Numbered from the stretch's first letter, positions 46,690-59,552 are shown. The stretch is 64,000 nucleotides of DNA from Breviolum minutum Mf 1.05b.01 (GCA_000507305.1 DF239033.1:124001-188000); one strand, 5' to 3'. Program-made: numbers and translations. The notes: a model not told the origin generated them from the letters alone.

Positions 46690-49600
46690 TATTGGAGGTG
46701 ATGAGCAAGCATCATGATACTCGTAGACGATTGTTTGGGGGCGGGCACATGTTCAACAAAGTCATGATAAAGTCATGTAAGGTGATGGCACCTATGCAAT
46801 AGATGACCTTTAGACTACTGTAATATGTCACACAAGTGTCCTTGGACATACTCTTCCCATTGCCACCATTTGCACCTCCCCCACTTTGCCACTTGTGGCA
46901 TGGTGCCTTTAGTGATGTGGTTACCGGAAATGCCATCATGCCGTCGGGAAGGTGGATGCCATGCCAGCTTCCGTTGCCTGAGATAAGTCGGCGGCTCCTC
47001 CAAGAATGAAATGACACAGGTTGCTGTTGAGCGACCAGGCGTGTCCTTAGTTTTCTCAGTCTCCATGAATTTCAAAGGAAAAACAGTTGAGGGGGTAAAA
47101 ACTCAGGTCAGTGGATATTGCATCTGAATTAGATCTTTATAGGGAAACTGGAAGGGTCCGGCTTTTTGAAGTTGTTTTAGCAATCGATGAAAGGCACAAT
47201 GGCAATTTTCAACAGCAAAATTGAATCAAGCGCATACAGGCGCCAGACGGACAACATCGTTTTAGATCAGTGTGATTTTTAGCATGGGAAGGCCCGGTGC
47301 TACCAACACACCATGTTTCAATATAATTGGCATTAAACAGCAACAATAACACCATGGGATTCACCATGGGGTTCACCATGGGTTTGATGCTTGGTACGAT
47401 GGTTGGACAGTGAAACCAGCACTGGGCTTTCCCTTGCCTAGTCCTCCAGGTCACCACCCGGGGGGACTAGCCTCGATTTACAGATCCCTTGGGGAGTTCC
47501 AGGAGGTCACTGTGATTTAACAACCTGTTATCATTGACCATAAAAGATGTTGGAACTGCATGGCTTGTTAATTAGCGACAATATACTTGAAACAAAAGAA
47601 CGCGTGCAGATTTCATGATCCAAATGTCATGCTTGTAAAATTATCTGAAGAACTGAGATCCATAATAATTTTACACCACAGATGCCTTTGGTTTCAACCA
47701 AAATCCAGCTCTCACAACGTCTTGGTGCTTTTCTTGTTGGAAGCTGACCTCCAACCAACACTCTCCATGTGGTCTTCCCTTAGGTCTCCTTCATGACGTT
47801 GTAGGTTGGAAATGATTAACCAGGGATTGGAAAGTGATAACAATTTCAACCCGTTTATTGGGACATTGGTACTTGTAGGGCTGACAACCAAAAAAACATG
47901 TACAGCAGAGAACCTGACCTTGTGCAGATTTTTTGTTGACTACCAATGCCTGGAATCAGCCGATTTGTTTTGACATCAAGGTGGCAACAGTCCAGAAAAT
48001 GGTGTGTGTGAGTGCAGTGTGCAGGTATTTCTGGAGATTCTGAAGAATATTTGGCGTGGAGGGTTTTTATAGCTGTGCCAACATCCAGATTTTTTTTCAA
48101 AACTGAAAACTGAAACTTGTAGATGTGTTTTTTTTGATATTTTTGCTCAAACTGACAGCCCCCTGCATTGCTGGTACTGCCCAGGCCTGTGCTCATGGCC
48201 CATTTGTCCTGAAAGACGGTGGCAACCATCCTGGTTGCACTTCGTGAGAGGCATTTTAGGGGCGCTGTGCCTGAATCTGTTTTTTGAGGAATCTGCGGTT
48301 TTGTAGACTTTGAGCTGTGAAAGTTTTGCAGCCAGTTGCAGGACGCAGTACTGAAATTTGGAGAAATGAAAATCATATCCGCTTCCAGGGAAATGCCTGA
48401 AGGATGCTGAAGCAGTTCACTATCCAAACAAGTGTTTGCCATTGCTACTTGACCCATCATGCGCTCTTTTGGCTCAGTTTTTTCATGATTGAAAGGTGAA
48501 CAGAAAAGCATGCAATGACTTATAAACGTATATGTAAACGTTATAAAACGGGATGGTGAAACAAAATGAGCCATTTAATAAGACATCTTCAGCAAACGGC
48601 ATATTGATGATGAAAGAAATCCTGCACCCCCGTTGGTAATATGAGTATCCAATTCATTGTGTATTGGGATGTTTGTGAAGCTGGTGCATCAGATGAGCAA
48701 AATCGTTTGGACAATGCAATGTACTAGTCATTTAAGTCATGGCATTAGGTAGCATGTATCCAGAACTGTTCAGGTTCTTCGGGGCCAAGATGACGTAAAC
48801 CTCATGAGTCCATTTTGCTGTGACAGACATAGGATATGATAGGATATACTACCCGGATATGATACTGGTTCCCTTTGAAGGAAAGTTCATGCATTGTGTA
48901 GTGTTTTGTTTTTGTGATACATTACTCATTACGATACATTGTGAAGCTTTGGCATCTTCACAGATTCCAGATTTGAATCGACACGAATAACAATAGGCTG
49001 TTCTGTTGAAGAATGCGCAATCGATCCAGCAATGGACCCAATGGGGAGAAGGCAGCATTCTCCCAGTTGAGCGTGAGATTGGTGCTTTTGTTGCCGATCC
49101 TCTTCTTGGCCGGTGCCTAGCTGATTGCTCATAGTTCATCGTGTTCAATGACTTATGCCACAGTCAAAGTGCACAGTTTGGCTCTATCCAAGGCATGGTT
49201 CAGCATCCTGGCTTTCTCTTGCGCCAAGCTTTCTCTAGGACTCAGAGTTGATGCATTGGTGCATTCATTTTTACGGGCCTACTGGAATGGAGCTTCAGCC
49301 TTTGGTTTCAAAAGGTTTTGAAGGTCTGCAAGGTCAATATTCAGATACATAATTGTAATAACTATGTATCAGTTTCAATTATGACTGGTAATGTGGGACC
49401 CCAGCTTTGGAAATCTCACAGCCTTGCTTCAGATCTTCAGATCAAACAAGTCGCTAATGTGGCAGGACTCCAGCAGTGCGAATGAGAGGCCGGTTGCAGC
49501 TTGCACTTATATAAGATTTTGAGCTATCTTGCGCAGCTTGGGTCGCCAAACTGAAATTATTGATGCTACAAAATCACATGTTCATAAAATGGGGGACCTG

Positions 49601-49700
49601 GGTCTAGACAGAAGGCGAAAGGCGTGTGGGAAGGATCTCGCAGAACACCTTGTGTGGTTATGCTGGGTGGTTAACCTTACTTGGCATACCTCGACCTGTT
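46690..49700. other. Sparse stretch without a recognised gene
   Basis: Only weak coding hints: about 47440-47515 (GGLASIYRSLGEFQEV) and about 48160-48250 (ACAHGPFVLKDGGNHPG). The minus strand carries a 239-codon open frame (47855-48574) with no recognisable domain; it is the only long minus-strand candidate in the window. The rest is AT-rich and looks intronic or intergenic. Confidence 0.5.
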
Positions 49701-50070
49701 CAGTTCGAGAAAGAGGACAGCAAGTCCAGATGTCATTAGACTCGCCTTTGTCAACGGCACTGCAGACTCCGTGGTGTCCTCAACAGTCTCTCGTCTTTGC
49801 CTGGAAATTTGCATGAACGCATTCATGATCAAAAGAGCCGTTTGTTTGCTGCACATGCTCTTCATTGTTTGATTGAATTGTTTCAAGTGCCTTGATCAAC
49901 CTCTCCAGAGCCTGCATACTTCCACGTTGGATGATCATGTTTTTGAGCTTTCAAAGGAAACCACTGCCTGAGCGTTTGGTGCGCTTGGGCCACTGTATGC
50001 TGGTGCCGGCACTGGGGTCATCCAAGCAGGATGATGAACTGGCGACTCCACTGAAGGGGGAAGTGGGGAA
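49590..50070 (+). CDS. Unrecognised exons (49.6-50.1 kb)
   Basis: About 49722-49850 reads DVIRLAFVNGTADSVVSST and about 49955-50060 reads RKPLPERLVRLGHCMLVPAL then GSSKQDDELATPLK. Both are open and coding-like, with competing + frames in part. No family recognised. They are the last coding hints before the repeat block begins. Confidence 0.3.
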
Positions 50071-50190
50071 GTGGTAAATTGTCAAAGTTATATATAAGGT
50101 TTTCAAAGTGTATTCGGCAACTTCACTGTATACAGGTTACTATTTTAGACTTTTACACGTAGAAACTTCAGTGATTTAGTTGATTCTGGA

Positions 50191-50948
50191 CATCCCCCTG
50201 GGAATTTCCAGCATAAAATCAGGTACGTTGAGCTCCAAAAAACCCATCGTTCTATACAGGGGTTTCTTTTGTTGGTGGGGTACCTGGGGGCACAGAGTCT
50301 AAGATCCTGATTCTGTACAGCCAGAATGTGGCCAATCTCAAACTTGGGGGCCTTGAAAATGTATCTGTCGAGGTTTTTTTGGCATGACATGGTCTTACTT
50401 GGGGGCCACTGATCTATGCAAGTTCCTGACCAAGACAGTTTTCTAAAAAGTAAGCTGGGGTCCTTGAATCTATTCATATCTGTTCAGCAAATGGCCACTG
50501 ACCAAAAATATCCAAAAATGTACCCCAAGTTCTGATTCTGTACAGAAACCACCTGGGAGGTCAAATCGAGGGTAGGGGTAGAATGTTCCAACTTGGAGGA
50601 CTTGATTCTGTAATATTATGTGCCTGAATGTTGTTATATGATGTTTGAAGCTGCAAGTTTGGATTATTAATCCATAGAAAGATTTTACCTTTGTAAAAGA
50701 TAGCTGTAAAAAAAGATAAAACAGCATTGTAGAGACTTTTTAAAGGGGGGGCAGGACGGAACATAAATGCACGAATGAAATATAATGAAATTAATTTGTG
50801 ATATTTTGCATCTTAGATTTCAGATTTTGGATTTGTGTTTTTGGAGTTTAGATTTCGGATATTTTTTTCATGGTATAAAACGATTGGTTTTTTGGAGCCT
50901 AACATACTTGATTTTATGCAGGAAATTCTTTGGATCCCAGGGGGATAT
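50191..50948. repeat. Inverted repeat pair (50191-50236 / 50894-50948)
   Basis: The stretch with CATCCCCCTGGGAATTTCC and AGGTACGTTGAGCTCC at 50191-50236 recurs as an imperfect reverse complement at 50894-50948 (GGAGCCTAACATACTTGATT ... CCCAGGGGGATAT). The two arms flank about 660 bases holding several copies of the ATTCTGTAC motif. This looks like a small inverted-repeat element. Confidence 0.7.
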
Positions 50949-51541
50949 TCATCCCAATTCGTTCGATGTGATTTGTTTGGAGATGTTTGGAAAGTTTTGG
51001 TTTTGACTCTGATTTTTGGGCCCATAGCCGAGCCTCCGACCGGCCATGACTGGCCCATTTTGCGAAATTTCTGGAAGATACAGCATTCAAGAATATTCAA
51101 GATCATTGGCCACCAGATTTTTGAAGATCAAAGCTACTTGGTGGCCACAGGTGCCCACCATATTTGGTTGATTTTGGTTGGAATAGCCATGAATGAATAG
51201 CCATAGCATGCCATGGCTAATTTTAGAAAAACAATGAAAAAACAGGAAAACCATGAACAAACCAGCTGCAGTACAAAACGGTGTTTTCAACAATGGCGGG
51301 TTTTTATGCAATTGCATTCGTTGTGTTTTTTTTTGAATTCGGACGACCATCTTGGCAATGCCACGGTGCACTCAATCCATCGCGGTGCCGCCAAACTGCT
51401 CCAGCATATGCGCAGCTCCTTTGCATTTAGATGCATCTAGTGACTATCAATGACTGATGTTAGATGATTTTGATATATTTTGATGTATAGATAGAATATT
51501 TCCAAAAAATGTGGCAAAAGATGGCAACAGAATCTGCAAAT

Positions 51542-51820
51542 GATCTTCAAAAGCCAAACCTTTCCAAATCCACGTGTACATAATCTCTCTCTCAACAAAA
51601 AATCAAACCCAAACCCAGTACAGAATAGTAACCCCAAGGATAAACAATGAGGATCATTGAGGTGTCACAGGGGTAGTTGTGTTTAATTATGTTTGATTCA
51701 TTTTGATTCCTAGTTTTTAATAGTTTTTGCATGTTTTTACCTCCAAGATCCTCCAAGTATTTTCTGGGTGGTGTCATTCTGTAATGGATTGTGGATTGGT
51801 TTGGGTCTGAGAGACTGATT
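51542..51820 (+). repeat. Left arm of a ~280-bp inverted repeat
   Basis: From GATCTTCAAAAGCCAAACC to GAGAGACTGATT this arm is the reverse complement, with few differences, of 55693-55969. Similarity stops sharply at both ends. It may be a terminal inverted repeat. Confidence 0.85.
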
Positions 51821-51874
51821 CTTTACAAATAGAGATTGGATGTGGTTGGTCAGATTGCATGTTTACGTTTTTTT

Positions 51875-51875
51875 N
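51875..51875. other. Single undetermined base (N)
   Basis: An N in a T-rich run just inside the left inverted-repeat arm, marking an uncertain base or a closed assembly gap. Confidence 0.95.
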
Positions 51876-54606
51876 ATTTTTTCTAAAATTGTAAGAATTG
51901 TTATGAAATGCTTTACTTTGTTCCTCATTGTTCATCCCCATGTTCATCCCATTTCATCCCTGTTCATTTGCTTTACATTTTGTTTGAATGGTTTGGCATG
52001 GTTTGGCTAAATTTGGCCTTTCATGGCCCTTCTATGCCCTTCTACGCCTTTCTTCTTGACAGTTGTGATACTATCAGTACCCGATGGTATTTGTTGCTTT
52101 CACAGTTTACATATGTTCGCATACTTTTACTAAGGGGATCGAAGGATGTGTGGAACCAGTTTATCCGCCAGAATGGAACAGCAAGCGTGGGATTTGGCGT
52201 ACCATGGCCAAAATATGCCGGGTTTGCCACAGTGTGTGCGGATGTTTTTGGTATTTTTTGGATGTACATGGATGTACAGAAGATGATTGGTCAAACATGA
52301 AGGATTTATTATGATTTATATACAATTCATTACAATTCATATCATTTGGGAAATTTGATGAGGAAATTGAAACAATATGAAACGTGCTGAAACAGTAATT
52401 TGAATTAAAATGAAATATATAATTTGAATATGTTTACGAAAAAGCGATTTCAATCTGTTTGAGTGAACATATGTGAACATGGATGGGCATGGCATGGCAA
52501 TGCGTGGCATGACTGTCCAAAATTTTTGCATCTGAGTTGCAAGATGCGCAATGATGACGGAGACTGTACATGGACGTCCGAGAGTCAGCAACCACCATAC
52601 CTTCTACAACCCGCACCTTGTTTGCACATGTTTGCAGTGTGCAGCGGTTGGGCAATGTTAGACGATTTTTTGAAATCCTTTGATTGGTTCTGAATGGTTC
52701 TGATATGTTCTGATTCTCAGTGGTTTTTGTCACCCAAATTGTTGTCAACATTTGTGAAACATCTTGGATTTTACTGCAACATATTGCAACACAGCCCACC
52801 CATGCCCACCCGACGTCCATGTATGTCCATCCATGTCCATCCATATCCTTGATATTATTCCTTGATATTAGTTGAACTTCCTTGATATTCCTTGAATTTC
52901 CTTCATATTCGTTGCATTTCCTGACTATGTTATAATTATTTATAATTTAAAATCCTTCACTACACATCAATTCCATTCAATACCCATCGCAGGCAGACCA
53001 AAATTTGGGAATGGACGACAGCTATCTCCAAGACCGTGGGGCTTGTGCCATCAAGCGAGATTGTGCTTCGGTTGCATCGCTCACGGATGCAGGGGGTGGA
53101 TTCCTCTATAGATCTCTATAGTGATCTATACATAGTCCAAAAATCGTAAATTGAACTGTAGTTTTTTTTGATATTTTATATAAGAATTTTATAGAATTTT
53201 ATAAGGAGTCAGGTTGATGCTTTCGGATGCTGGGTATTTTCATGATTTTTCATGAATATGTGGAAATATGTGGAAGATTGCGTAAGGAATTGTAAGGATG
53301 TGTAAGGGATTGTAAGGGTGTTCAGCTGGGTGTCCTTATTCTGTAGTGGGGATAAGAGTTTGAATGGTTGATCACTTCATTCTGTACTTCTTTTCCGCTG
53401 AGAGTGGGTGATGGTTGAACCATGTTGAACCACTTTGAAGTACATGCAAGGTTTTGGGGTGGGTTTTTGGGTCTATAAGCTTTGTTTTTGTACAGTATTT
53501 GTCTTGTGTTTCAAATGCAGGGCCTTGATTTTATACAGTCTAGATGCTTTAGGAATCTCTGGGAAATTTCAGGGGATCAAGATGGACAGAACATCCTTCA
53601 AGAAACAAAGGAAACATGCACAGTACATGGGCAGTGTTTCTGATTCTGTAGATGGAACTTGGGTTGCCTTTTGATGGGGCACTGATTCTGTACAGGGAAA
53701 TGTTTTTAAATTTTTAATGATCACTTATCTACAGTGTTAGACAGAACTTCATCAGGGTTTTCATGAGTGTTCAATTTCAGACCCCAACATTCAGGGTCCC
53801 TGGATTGTAGTTATTCAATGAACAAATCATCACACTTTCTGCAAAAAGGTTGTGGGCATTTGTGGACGGTTGTGGTATGTTGAAGATTGGTGAGATATGT
53901 TTTTTGCATGTTCGGTGTGTAGGTGTGTGTACAAATCCTGCGGCCACATGCTGTCATTGTAGATGAAATTTGCAGGTATCATTAGACATCATTAGACGAA
54001 CGCAGACATTTTGGCTTGCGTGTGGATCGATTTGGGTAACATTGTGTAGTCAATTTGTGGATATTTGTGGTCATGTTTCCATTCGGTGCAATGTGGCGGT
54101 TGCTTTTCTTGGTGAATCTCCTGCCCGCCAGCGCGGGGTCGCAAGACACGTTAACTTCACGTGGAGAGGGGTCGAGTCTTGGCGGCGAAAGGATAGATTG
54201 GGGGATCATGGGGGACCAGGAATTCTTTAGATATCTTTAGATTATTTTTAGGCCGATTTTTTTTGAAATCCGAAGAACAATGAAGAACATATAAGAACAT
54301 AGAAGAACAATGAAGAACAAATGTTTTCAAGGAGAAGATATTTGTTCAACACTGGTAGACCAAGTTTGCCCAGAACATCCCAGAACTGATCCATTTCAAA
54401 CAAGCTTTGGAGTCACAGCACCCAGTTCGTGATTTTGTAGTTGTGTACCACTGTTTTGTAATGTTTTGTAAATAGTGACACTTGCATACCAATCCATGGC
54501 TATTGCATGCTATTGCATGCCATTGCTGATTCAAGCACTTTGGGCATTTGCCTGCATTCCCGGTTGTGTGATCAATTGTGATCATTTGCGCATCTAGTGT
54601 AGAAGC

Positions 54607-55161
54607 ATGGCGCTTCGACGAAGCAACGCATTTGATGTTGATGTGGCGGGACAAGACTGGATAATCCCATCAGATAGTGATGATGACGATGTGGTGCATC
54701 GCCACCCTAGCTCAGTGCCGGTGAGTGATGCGGTGGATCGCAACCGCAGCTCAGCCCCAGTGAGTCCAGCACCAATGAGCTCAATCCTTTTTGGTCGCAA
54801 TTCGACGGGGCAACGTGGAGTGGACACACCTTCCGTTTCTGGTTCACCAGGGCATAGGGTACGTGTTATCAAGACCATCAATCCAGGCCGTTTGGGATGC
54901 TTGCCCCATGAAATTGTCAAGCCCAAGTCAACAAAGTTCCAACGAGATTTCAATGAGGCCTTGATCCAATTTCGTTCCTCCTCACAAGTCAGTCCTGACA
55001 AATCAATGCAGGTTCTGATTGTTGCCATGAACGCTAAAGGGTGGCGGGTCGTGAATCGCCGATGGGTCCGAAACGCAGATCCTTGGTATCTCTTGGGTAG
55101 AGAGATGGACAACTTGCCCGGGCAGCGCTTTGGTGCTAGCTCTGGCTCGGCGGATGCTTAG
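54607..55161 (+). CDS. Single-exon hypothetical protein (184 aa)
   Basis: ATG 54607 to TAG 55159-55161 without interruption. The N-terminal third is acidic and low-complexity (DSDDDDVV near residue 25) and then Ser/Pro/Val-rich (SSVPVSDAVD, SSAPVSPAPM); the C-terminal half looks folded and basic (LPHEIVKPKSTKFQRDFN, WRVVNRRWVRNADPWYLLG). No signal peptide, membrane segment or recognised domain. It lies inside the inverted-repeat-bounded stretch, is richer in GC than the flanking AT-rich repeats, and lacks introns in a genome full of them, so it may be an element-encoded or retrocopied gene. The opposite strand has a 172-codon shadow ORF that I reject. Confidence 0.7.
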   Translation: MALRRSNAFDVDVAGQDWIIPSDSDDDDVVHRHPSSVPVSDAVDRNRSSAPVSPAPMSSILFGRNSTGQRGVDTPSVSGSPGHRVRVIKTINPGRLGCLPHEIVKPKSTKFQRDFNEALIQFRSSSQVSPDKSMQVLIVAMNAKGWRVVNRRWVRNADPWYLLGREMDNLPGQRFGASSGSADA

Positions 55162-55692
55162 GAAAATCTTGGAAAAGCACATTTGGGATTGCTTTCTTTC
55201 AGTGTGAGGCCTGCATAGGCCTGCCATATCCAGCCATCATTCTTGGATTTTTTTTGAGAAGCACCAATTAGAGACTTTCGTTTGTTTTTGAAATTTGGCA
55301 TTGAGCTGGTATGTGCTGGTCCTGGCCTCCCACTCCATCTTAGTCGCCTGCATTTTCAATCGCCACACCTTCCACATTTTCACACAATAGTTTCAAGATG
55401 TTTCAAGATTTTTCCGGGAATTTTCAGGAGGTTACCAGCTTCAGGTAGTTCAGCTTTCTCAAAGCTTTACACATCTTACATCATCTTACACAGTCTTACA
55501 TGAACCACTGTACCTCAATGTATGTCATGTATTTTTTAGGGGTTGCTATTCTGTACTGAGATGTGGTTGGATTTGTGTTGAGAGACTGATTCTATACAGA
55601 TTGGATCAGATTGGGGATGATTGGGAGTTGGAAAACATTGGGAAAGGAATCTGGAAAAGATGGGAAAGTATGGAAAATAGATGTATATACAA

Positions 55693-55969
55693 AATCAGTC
55701 TCTCAACCTCAAACCAATCCACAATTCATTACAGAATGACAACGCCCAGAAAATACTTGGAGGATTTTGGAGGTAAAAACATGCAAAAACTATTAAAACT
55801 AGGAACCAAAATGAATCAAACATAATTAAACACAACTACCTTTGTGACACCTCAATGATCCTCATTGTTTAACCTTGGGGTTACTATTCTGTACTGGGTT
55901 GGGGTTTGATTTTTGTTGAGAGAGTGATTGTGTACACATGGATTTGGAAAGGTTTGGCTTTTGAAGATC
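55693..55969 (-). repeat. Right arm of the ~280-bp inverted repeat
   Basis: Reverse complement of 51542-51820, ending at TTTTGAAGATC. A further partial copy, in the same direction as the left arm, lies at about 55545-55612 (ATTCTGTACTGAG ... GAGAGACTGATTC). Confidence 0.85.
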
Positions 55970-56817
55970 GATGAACATCAATTGCTTGATGTTTCCTGCA
56001 TGCTTAGATATACTTAGCAATGCCAACATAGATGCATTGCAAAATTCGCAGTTGGCCAGTCAAGGCATTTCAAGCCATCACCCAGGCATGTGGTTTCGAC
56101 CTGGGTTTCGACACGTGGTTTGATAGAATAGGAAAATGCAGCCACCGACGGATGACTGTGTAGTAGGGCTACAAAAATTTGTTTAGGCATGTTGAGGCGG
56201 GTGGGGAATTTGTTGCGCATACGCACCCATACAGTCCACGTATACAGTCGCATAAAGTATCATCAAGTAATGCTGCCTCTCACATGTTCACAATGGTTTA
56301 CGGACGATTACGGATACGCAATCAGCCAAGCAAAAATATTTCAAAATGAATCAAAATATTTCAAAATGATACCACGGTATACCACATGATTTGAATTAAT
56401 TATCAGTTTTTTCATCATTATTTGGATTTATTTGGCATCGGCTACATTTGTTCGCCCAGGTGGTTTAAGGCCGAAGATCACACACAAGACTTGCTTAGCT
56501 ACACCGCTGGTTGGGGTGGTCAGCGCAACGTGTTTCTGCTGGACTGCTTTGGAGCTAGCCGATCACTGACGTTTCTTTGAATGTAGCTGTTGCAACCGGT
56601 ATTGTACGGTAATGGAAGAGAAAAAGGTATTAGAAAGGAAAAGGAATGATAGGAAGAACATGGAAGAACATTGAAGGACACTGGAGGATACTGAAATATA
56701 CTGAAGGTATCTGAAGGGATCTGAAGGGCATTAACAAGAATAAACATGATATGAATAGAATGGAAATGAATTCGGTGGACAGAGTTTTGAAAATACATGT
56801 TTGGTGCGGTTTCAGCA

Positions 56818-58770
56818 GTTATCCAAGGAAAGCTTTTTCTAAGAACGGCTTCTCCAGTTCAGCTTATGACATCGTGCTGGACAAGCAGCACGACATTACA
56901 TCCAGAGAAGGCTTTTGGATCTTACTGGACTATGCGCTCCAGCGTCTCGGCATGTCTCGGCTGATCTTGAAATCAAGTGCTTCGTCCATCTTCATCCATA
57001 AGCCGTGGAAAATTCAAAAGTCATCCACCTTACACCTTAACATAATTATAAATGGTTTAAAATACCTTGAATATCCTTAAATAATCTTGAATATATTTCA
57101 TTATATTTCAATATCCTTATAAAAATCCTTATATCTTCAAATCATTTTTCGGAAAGTTGGATCTTAGGTTAACCCCTGGCGGTGCTTTGATAGCGGGACC
57201 GCCATGCTCGATATTTGTCGCTGCCTGCGCGAGTCTACATGCAAGGTCCGAAGCATGTCCATCAGGAGACGAGAATCAATATTTGGTTCGGTTGTCAAAC
57301 CGGATATGGAAAAACTTCGATGCTTTGTTTCAATTTCATCTACGAGTACAGTTTACTGGAGTAGTATGGAGTAGTTGGATGTTTTTTTCATTAGATAATA
57401 GTTTTCATCTTTTGCATCATTTCAATTTTTCCAGTTTCTAGAACTTGTTTATGTGTCAAGATTTCCATGAATTTCCTCATGTTCTGTGAACAAAGTTTCA
57501 TGTTTCAACATCTCAGGCGGAACTTATTCGCATCTTGGTGATCACCCGTCGCCAACTGTTTTATCTGGTGGAACAGCCAGCCCAATCGTGGGCGTTCAAA
57601 TGTTGCTGGATGGTTGGCGCTGCTGCAGCAGCATCCATGTGACTAGCCACCAAAAAATGTCATCAAACGTCATCAATGACAACCAAATACAACCACACTA
57701 TACCAAAACATTCTAAATTATACTAAATTAATCTAAATATATCTAAATTAAGATTTTCTTATCATGTCTTATCGCTTCTTGATGTTTCTTCTGTAGTCCG
57801 CCACTCTTCGGGTGAGGTTCGTCGTCCATACATGGCAGTCCTTTTGGGGAAGCGACTTGCTTAAGCCCACCCATCTGCTTACAAACATGGAGCCGCTTGG
57901 TTTGTGGTTGGAAATGTGGGGTCGGGTTGGGTATTGTGGGACTATGCAGGGATAATCAGGGATATTTGTATACTTATGTGTAGTTCATTTATGTTCGTTT
58001 TATTTCATTTTAATTTGATGATTTCAAACAGTTTCAAAATTGGAAGCGTAGGGATTTGTTGTGCATTTCTGCTTGATGATGCAGGTTCATTTTGTACAGA
58101 ATCAAGGCCAAGCAACAAGTTGTTATGATACTGAGGGAATCTTAGGGGTTAACAGAAAATGTTGGGGCAGGTGTCCTGATTCTATTAGGAAAATTGCCTC
58201 CGTATCTCTTGATATTTCTTGGGGGTTTCTATTCTGTACATGACCAGTGGGCTGGTGGCATCAAGGTCTATCGAGAATATGCGACGCAAGATGACAACTG
58301 CCAAGAGACTACACTTCAGTGTGGCTGGGACAATTTTTTTGAGTTTCAAAGAATTCAACAGAAATACCTAAATACCTTCATAGAATCTCCTAGGCATCCA
58401 TGAAATGCCATCAATATCCATTAACTATCGTTACTGTATCATCGCACACTTTTCACCATAACATCCCTGCAACATGTTGTAAATGAACACGTATCTATGT
58501 GGTTGTTTTGGTGTTGAGGTTTGTCCTTTCATGTTCTTTCTCACCACAGCTGGTCCAAGTCTCTCGCCCGCTGAGGAAAGATTGCAGAAGCGCAACTCTA
58601 AACGCAAAACCCCAAAAATCTACCACGTAGCCACTGCCAGTGGCTGGCATGGAACCAAACATCTCGCAAGCAGTGCGAGATACACGGCAGCCTTTGCTAC
58701 TGAGATCTTTCGTTGCTGGAAACAGGAATGGCAATACTTCCTTTTAGAAGATGCCTTGCAACAGAAGTAG
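56818..58770 (+). CDS. GPPCS-motif protein (C5-methyltransferase-like), multi-exon
   Basis: Exons: about 56818-56940 (SAYDIVLDKQHDITSREGF), 57168 to about 57310 (LTPGGALIAGPPCSIFVAAC), 57517 to about 57640 (AELIRILVITRRQLFYLVEQ then PAQSW), 57797 to about 57890 (VHTWQSFWGSDLLKPTHLL) and about 58551-58770 (KTPKIYHVATASGWHGTKHL, TAG 58768). In this order the pieces follow a family I know from dinoflagellate genomes: a D-x-x-x-x-HDI segment, GG-x-x-x-x-GPPCS, a Y-x-V-E-QP segment, and KPTHLL before a GW-x-G-x-K-x-L tail. GPPC followed downstream by the E-x-P pair recalls motifs IV and VI of cytosine-5 DNA methyltransferases, such as those carried by dinoflagellate retroelements. Enzymatic activity is not shown. 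The gene sits inside the repeat-rich block. Exon borders other than the AGs at 57167, 57516 and 57796 are approximate. Confidence 0.55.
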
Positions 58771-59180
58771 CAGCTGTTGGGTAGATATGGGTAGATGATC
58801 TACCGTCGATGCCTATCATAGGATCAGTTTGGTATAGTTTGGTAGTCGCCTTAAGTTTTCGAACAACTTGCTCTCCATCGATAGTGTGGAGGAGCACTCG
58901 TCCTGGCCAGCTTATTGGTCATCCTAGGTGTATCCATGTGTACTCCATTGTACTCCCATGTTCCCAAGAGGGATGGAGGGGTGACATTGGATGACATATG
59001 ATTTGCAGTCTGCTGGTGGTCAATCGGGGGAAAAGAGGTGTCACGAATTGCTTCGATAATCCAATGATGTTTTTTTTCTGAGAAAAGTGTTTGAAGATGT
59101 TTTCATGAAGATTTTTGAATATAATAAGTTGTTGAATGATTTCAGAAGAAAATACTGTAGAAATCTGTAGAAGGAACCAG

Positions 59181-59324
59181 GTATCGAAAAGAGACCCTTC
59201 TGGGCGAGCATGGGCACCCTATGCCATTTGCATTTCTGAGGAGACGAAGCCTCCACCGTTTGATCAGCTTCGTCAGCCTACACTGCTGTCAGTGTATACC
59301 AAGAAGGACATCAGCTCATGCAGG
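59181..59324 (+). CDS. Isolated exon, unrecognised
   Basis: After AACCAG the phase-0 frame reads VSKRDPSGRAWAPYAICIS and QLRQPTLLSVYTKKDISSC, ending near a possible GC donor (GCATAT). The codon pattern is coding-like and unlike the surrounding AT-rich repeats. It may be a further exon of a gene near 58.8 kb or a fragment carried by an element. Confidence 0.35.
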
Positions 59325-59552
59325 CATATGCAGCCACAATTAGACCGCATAAATATCCACAAATTACACAGGTGAGAGGCGTTTGAAATATCCCTTTCAG
59401 GGTTTGTCAAAGTACTATGGATTTTCCAAGATGCCATTGAGATCCATTGAGGATCATTGAGGTATATTGAGGTCATGTGAAAGTAAATTTCAGTGAGAAT
59501 AGAACACTGTAGAACAGACATGAACAGAATAGAACAGATATGAACAGAATTG

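Larger units (their letters stand above)
51542..55969. mobile_element. Putative 4.4-kb element bounded by long inverted repeats
   Basis: The two ~280-bp arms enclose about 3.9 kb containing the single-exon ORF at 54607-55161, an open segment at 52993-53110 after CATCGCAG (three + frames open), and copies of the ATTCTGTAC motif. No transposase is recognised. Target-site duplications are not obvious at the outer ends. It may instead be two independent insertions of one repeat family in opposite directions. Confidence 0.4.

Noticed and set aside
47855-48574. 239-codon minus-strand ORF
   Set aside because: Longest minus-strand frame, but no domain and a composition (many Ser, His, Thr, Cys) unlike the coding exons; kept only as an unassigned possibility in the sparse stretch.
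54594-55112. 172-codon minus-strand ORF
   Set aside because: Lies opposite the single-exon 54607-55161 gene, which has the better start and more coherent protein.
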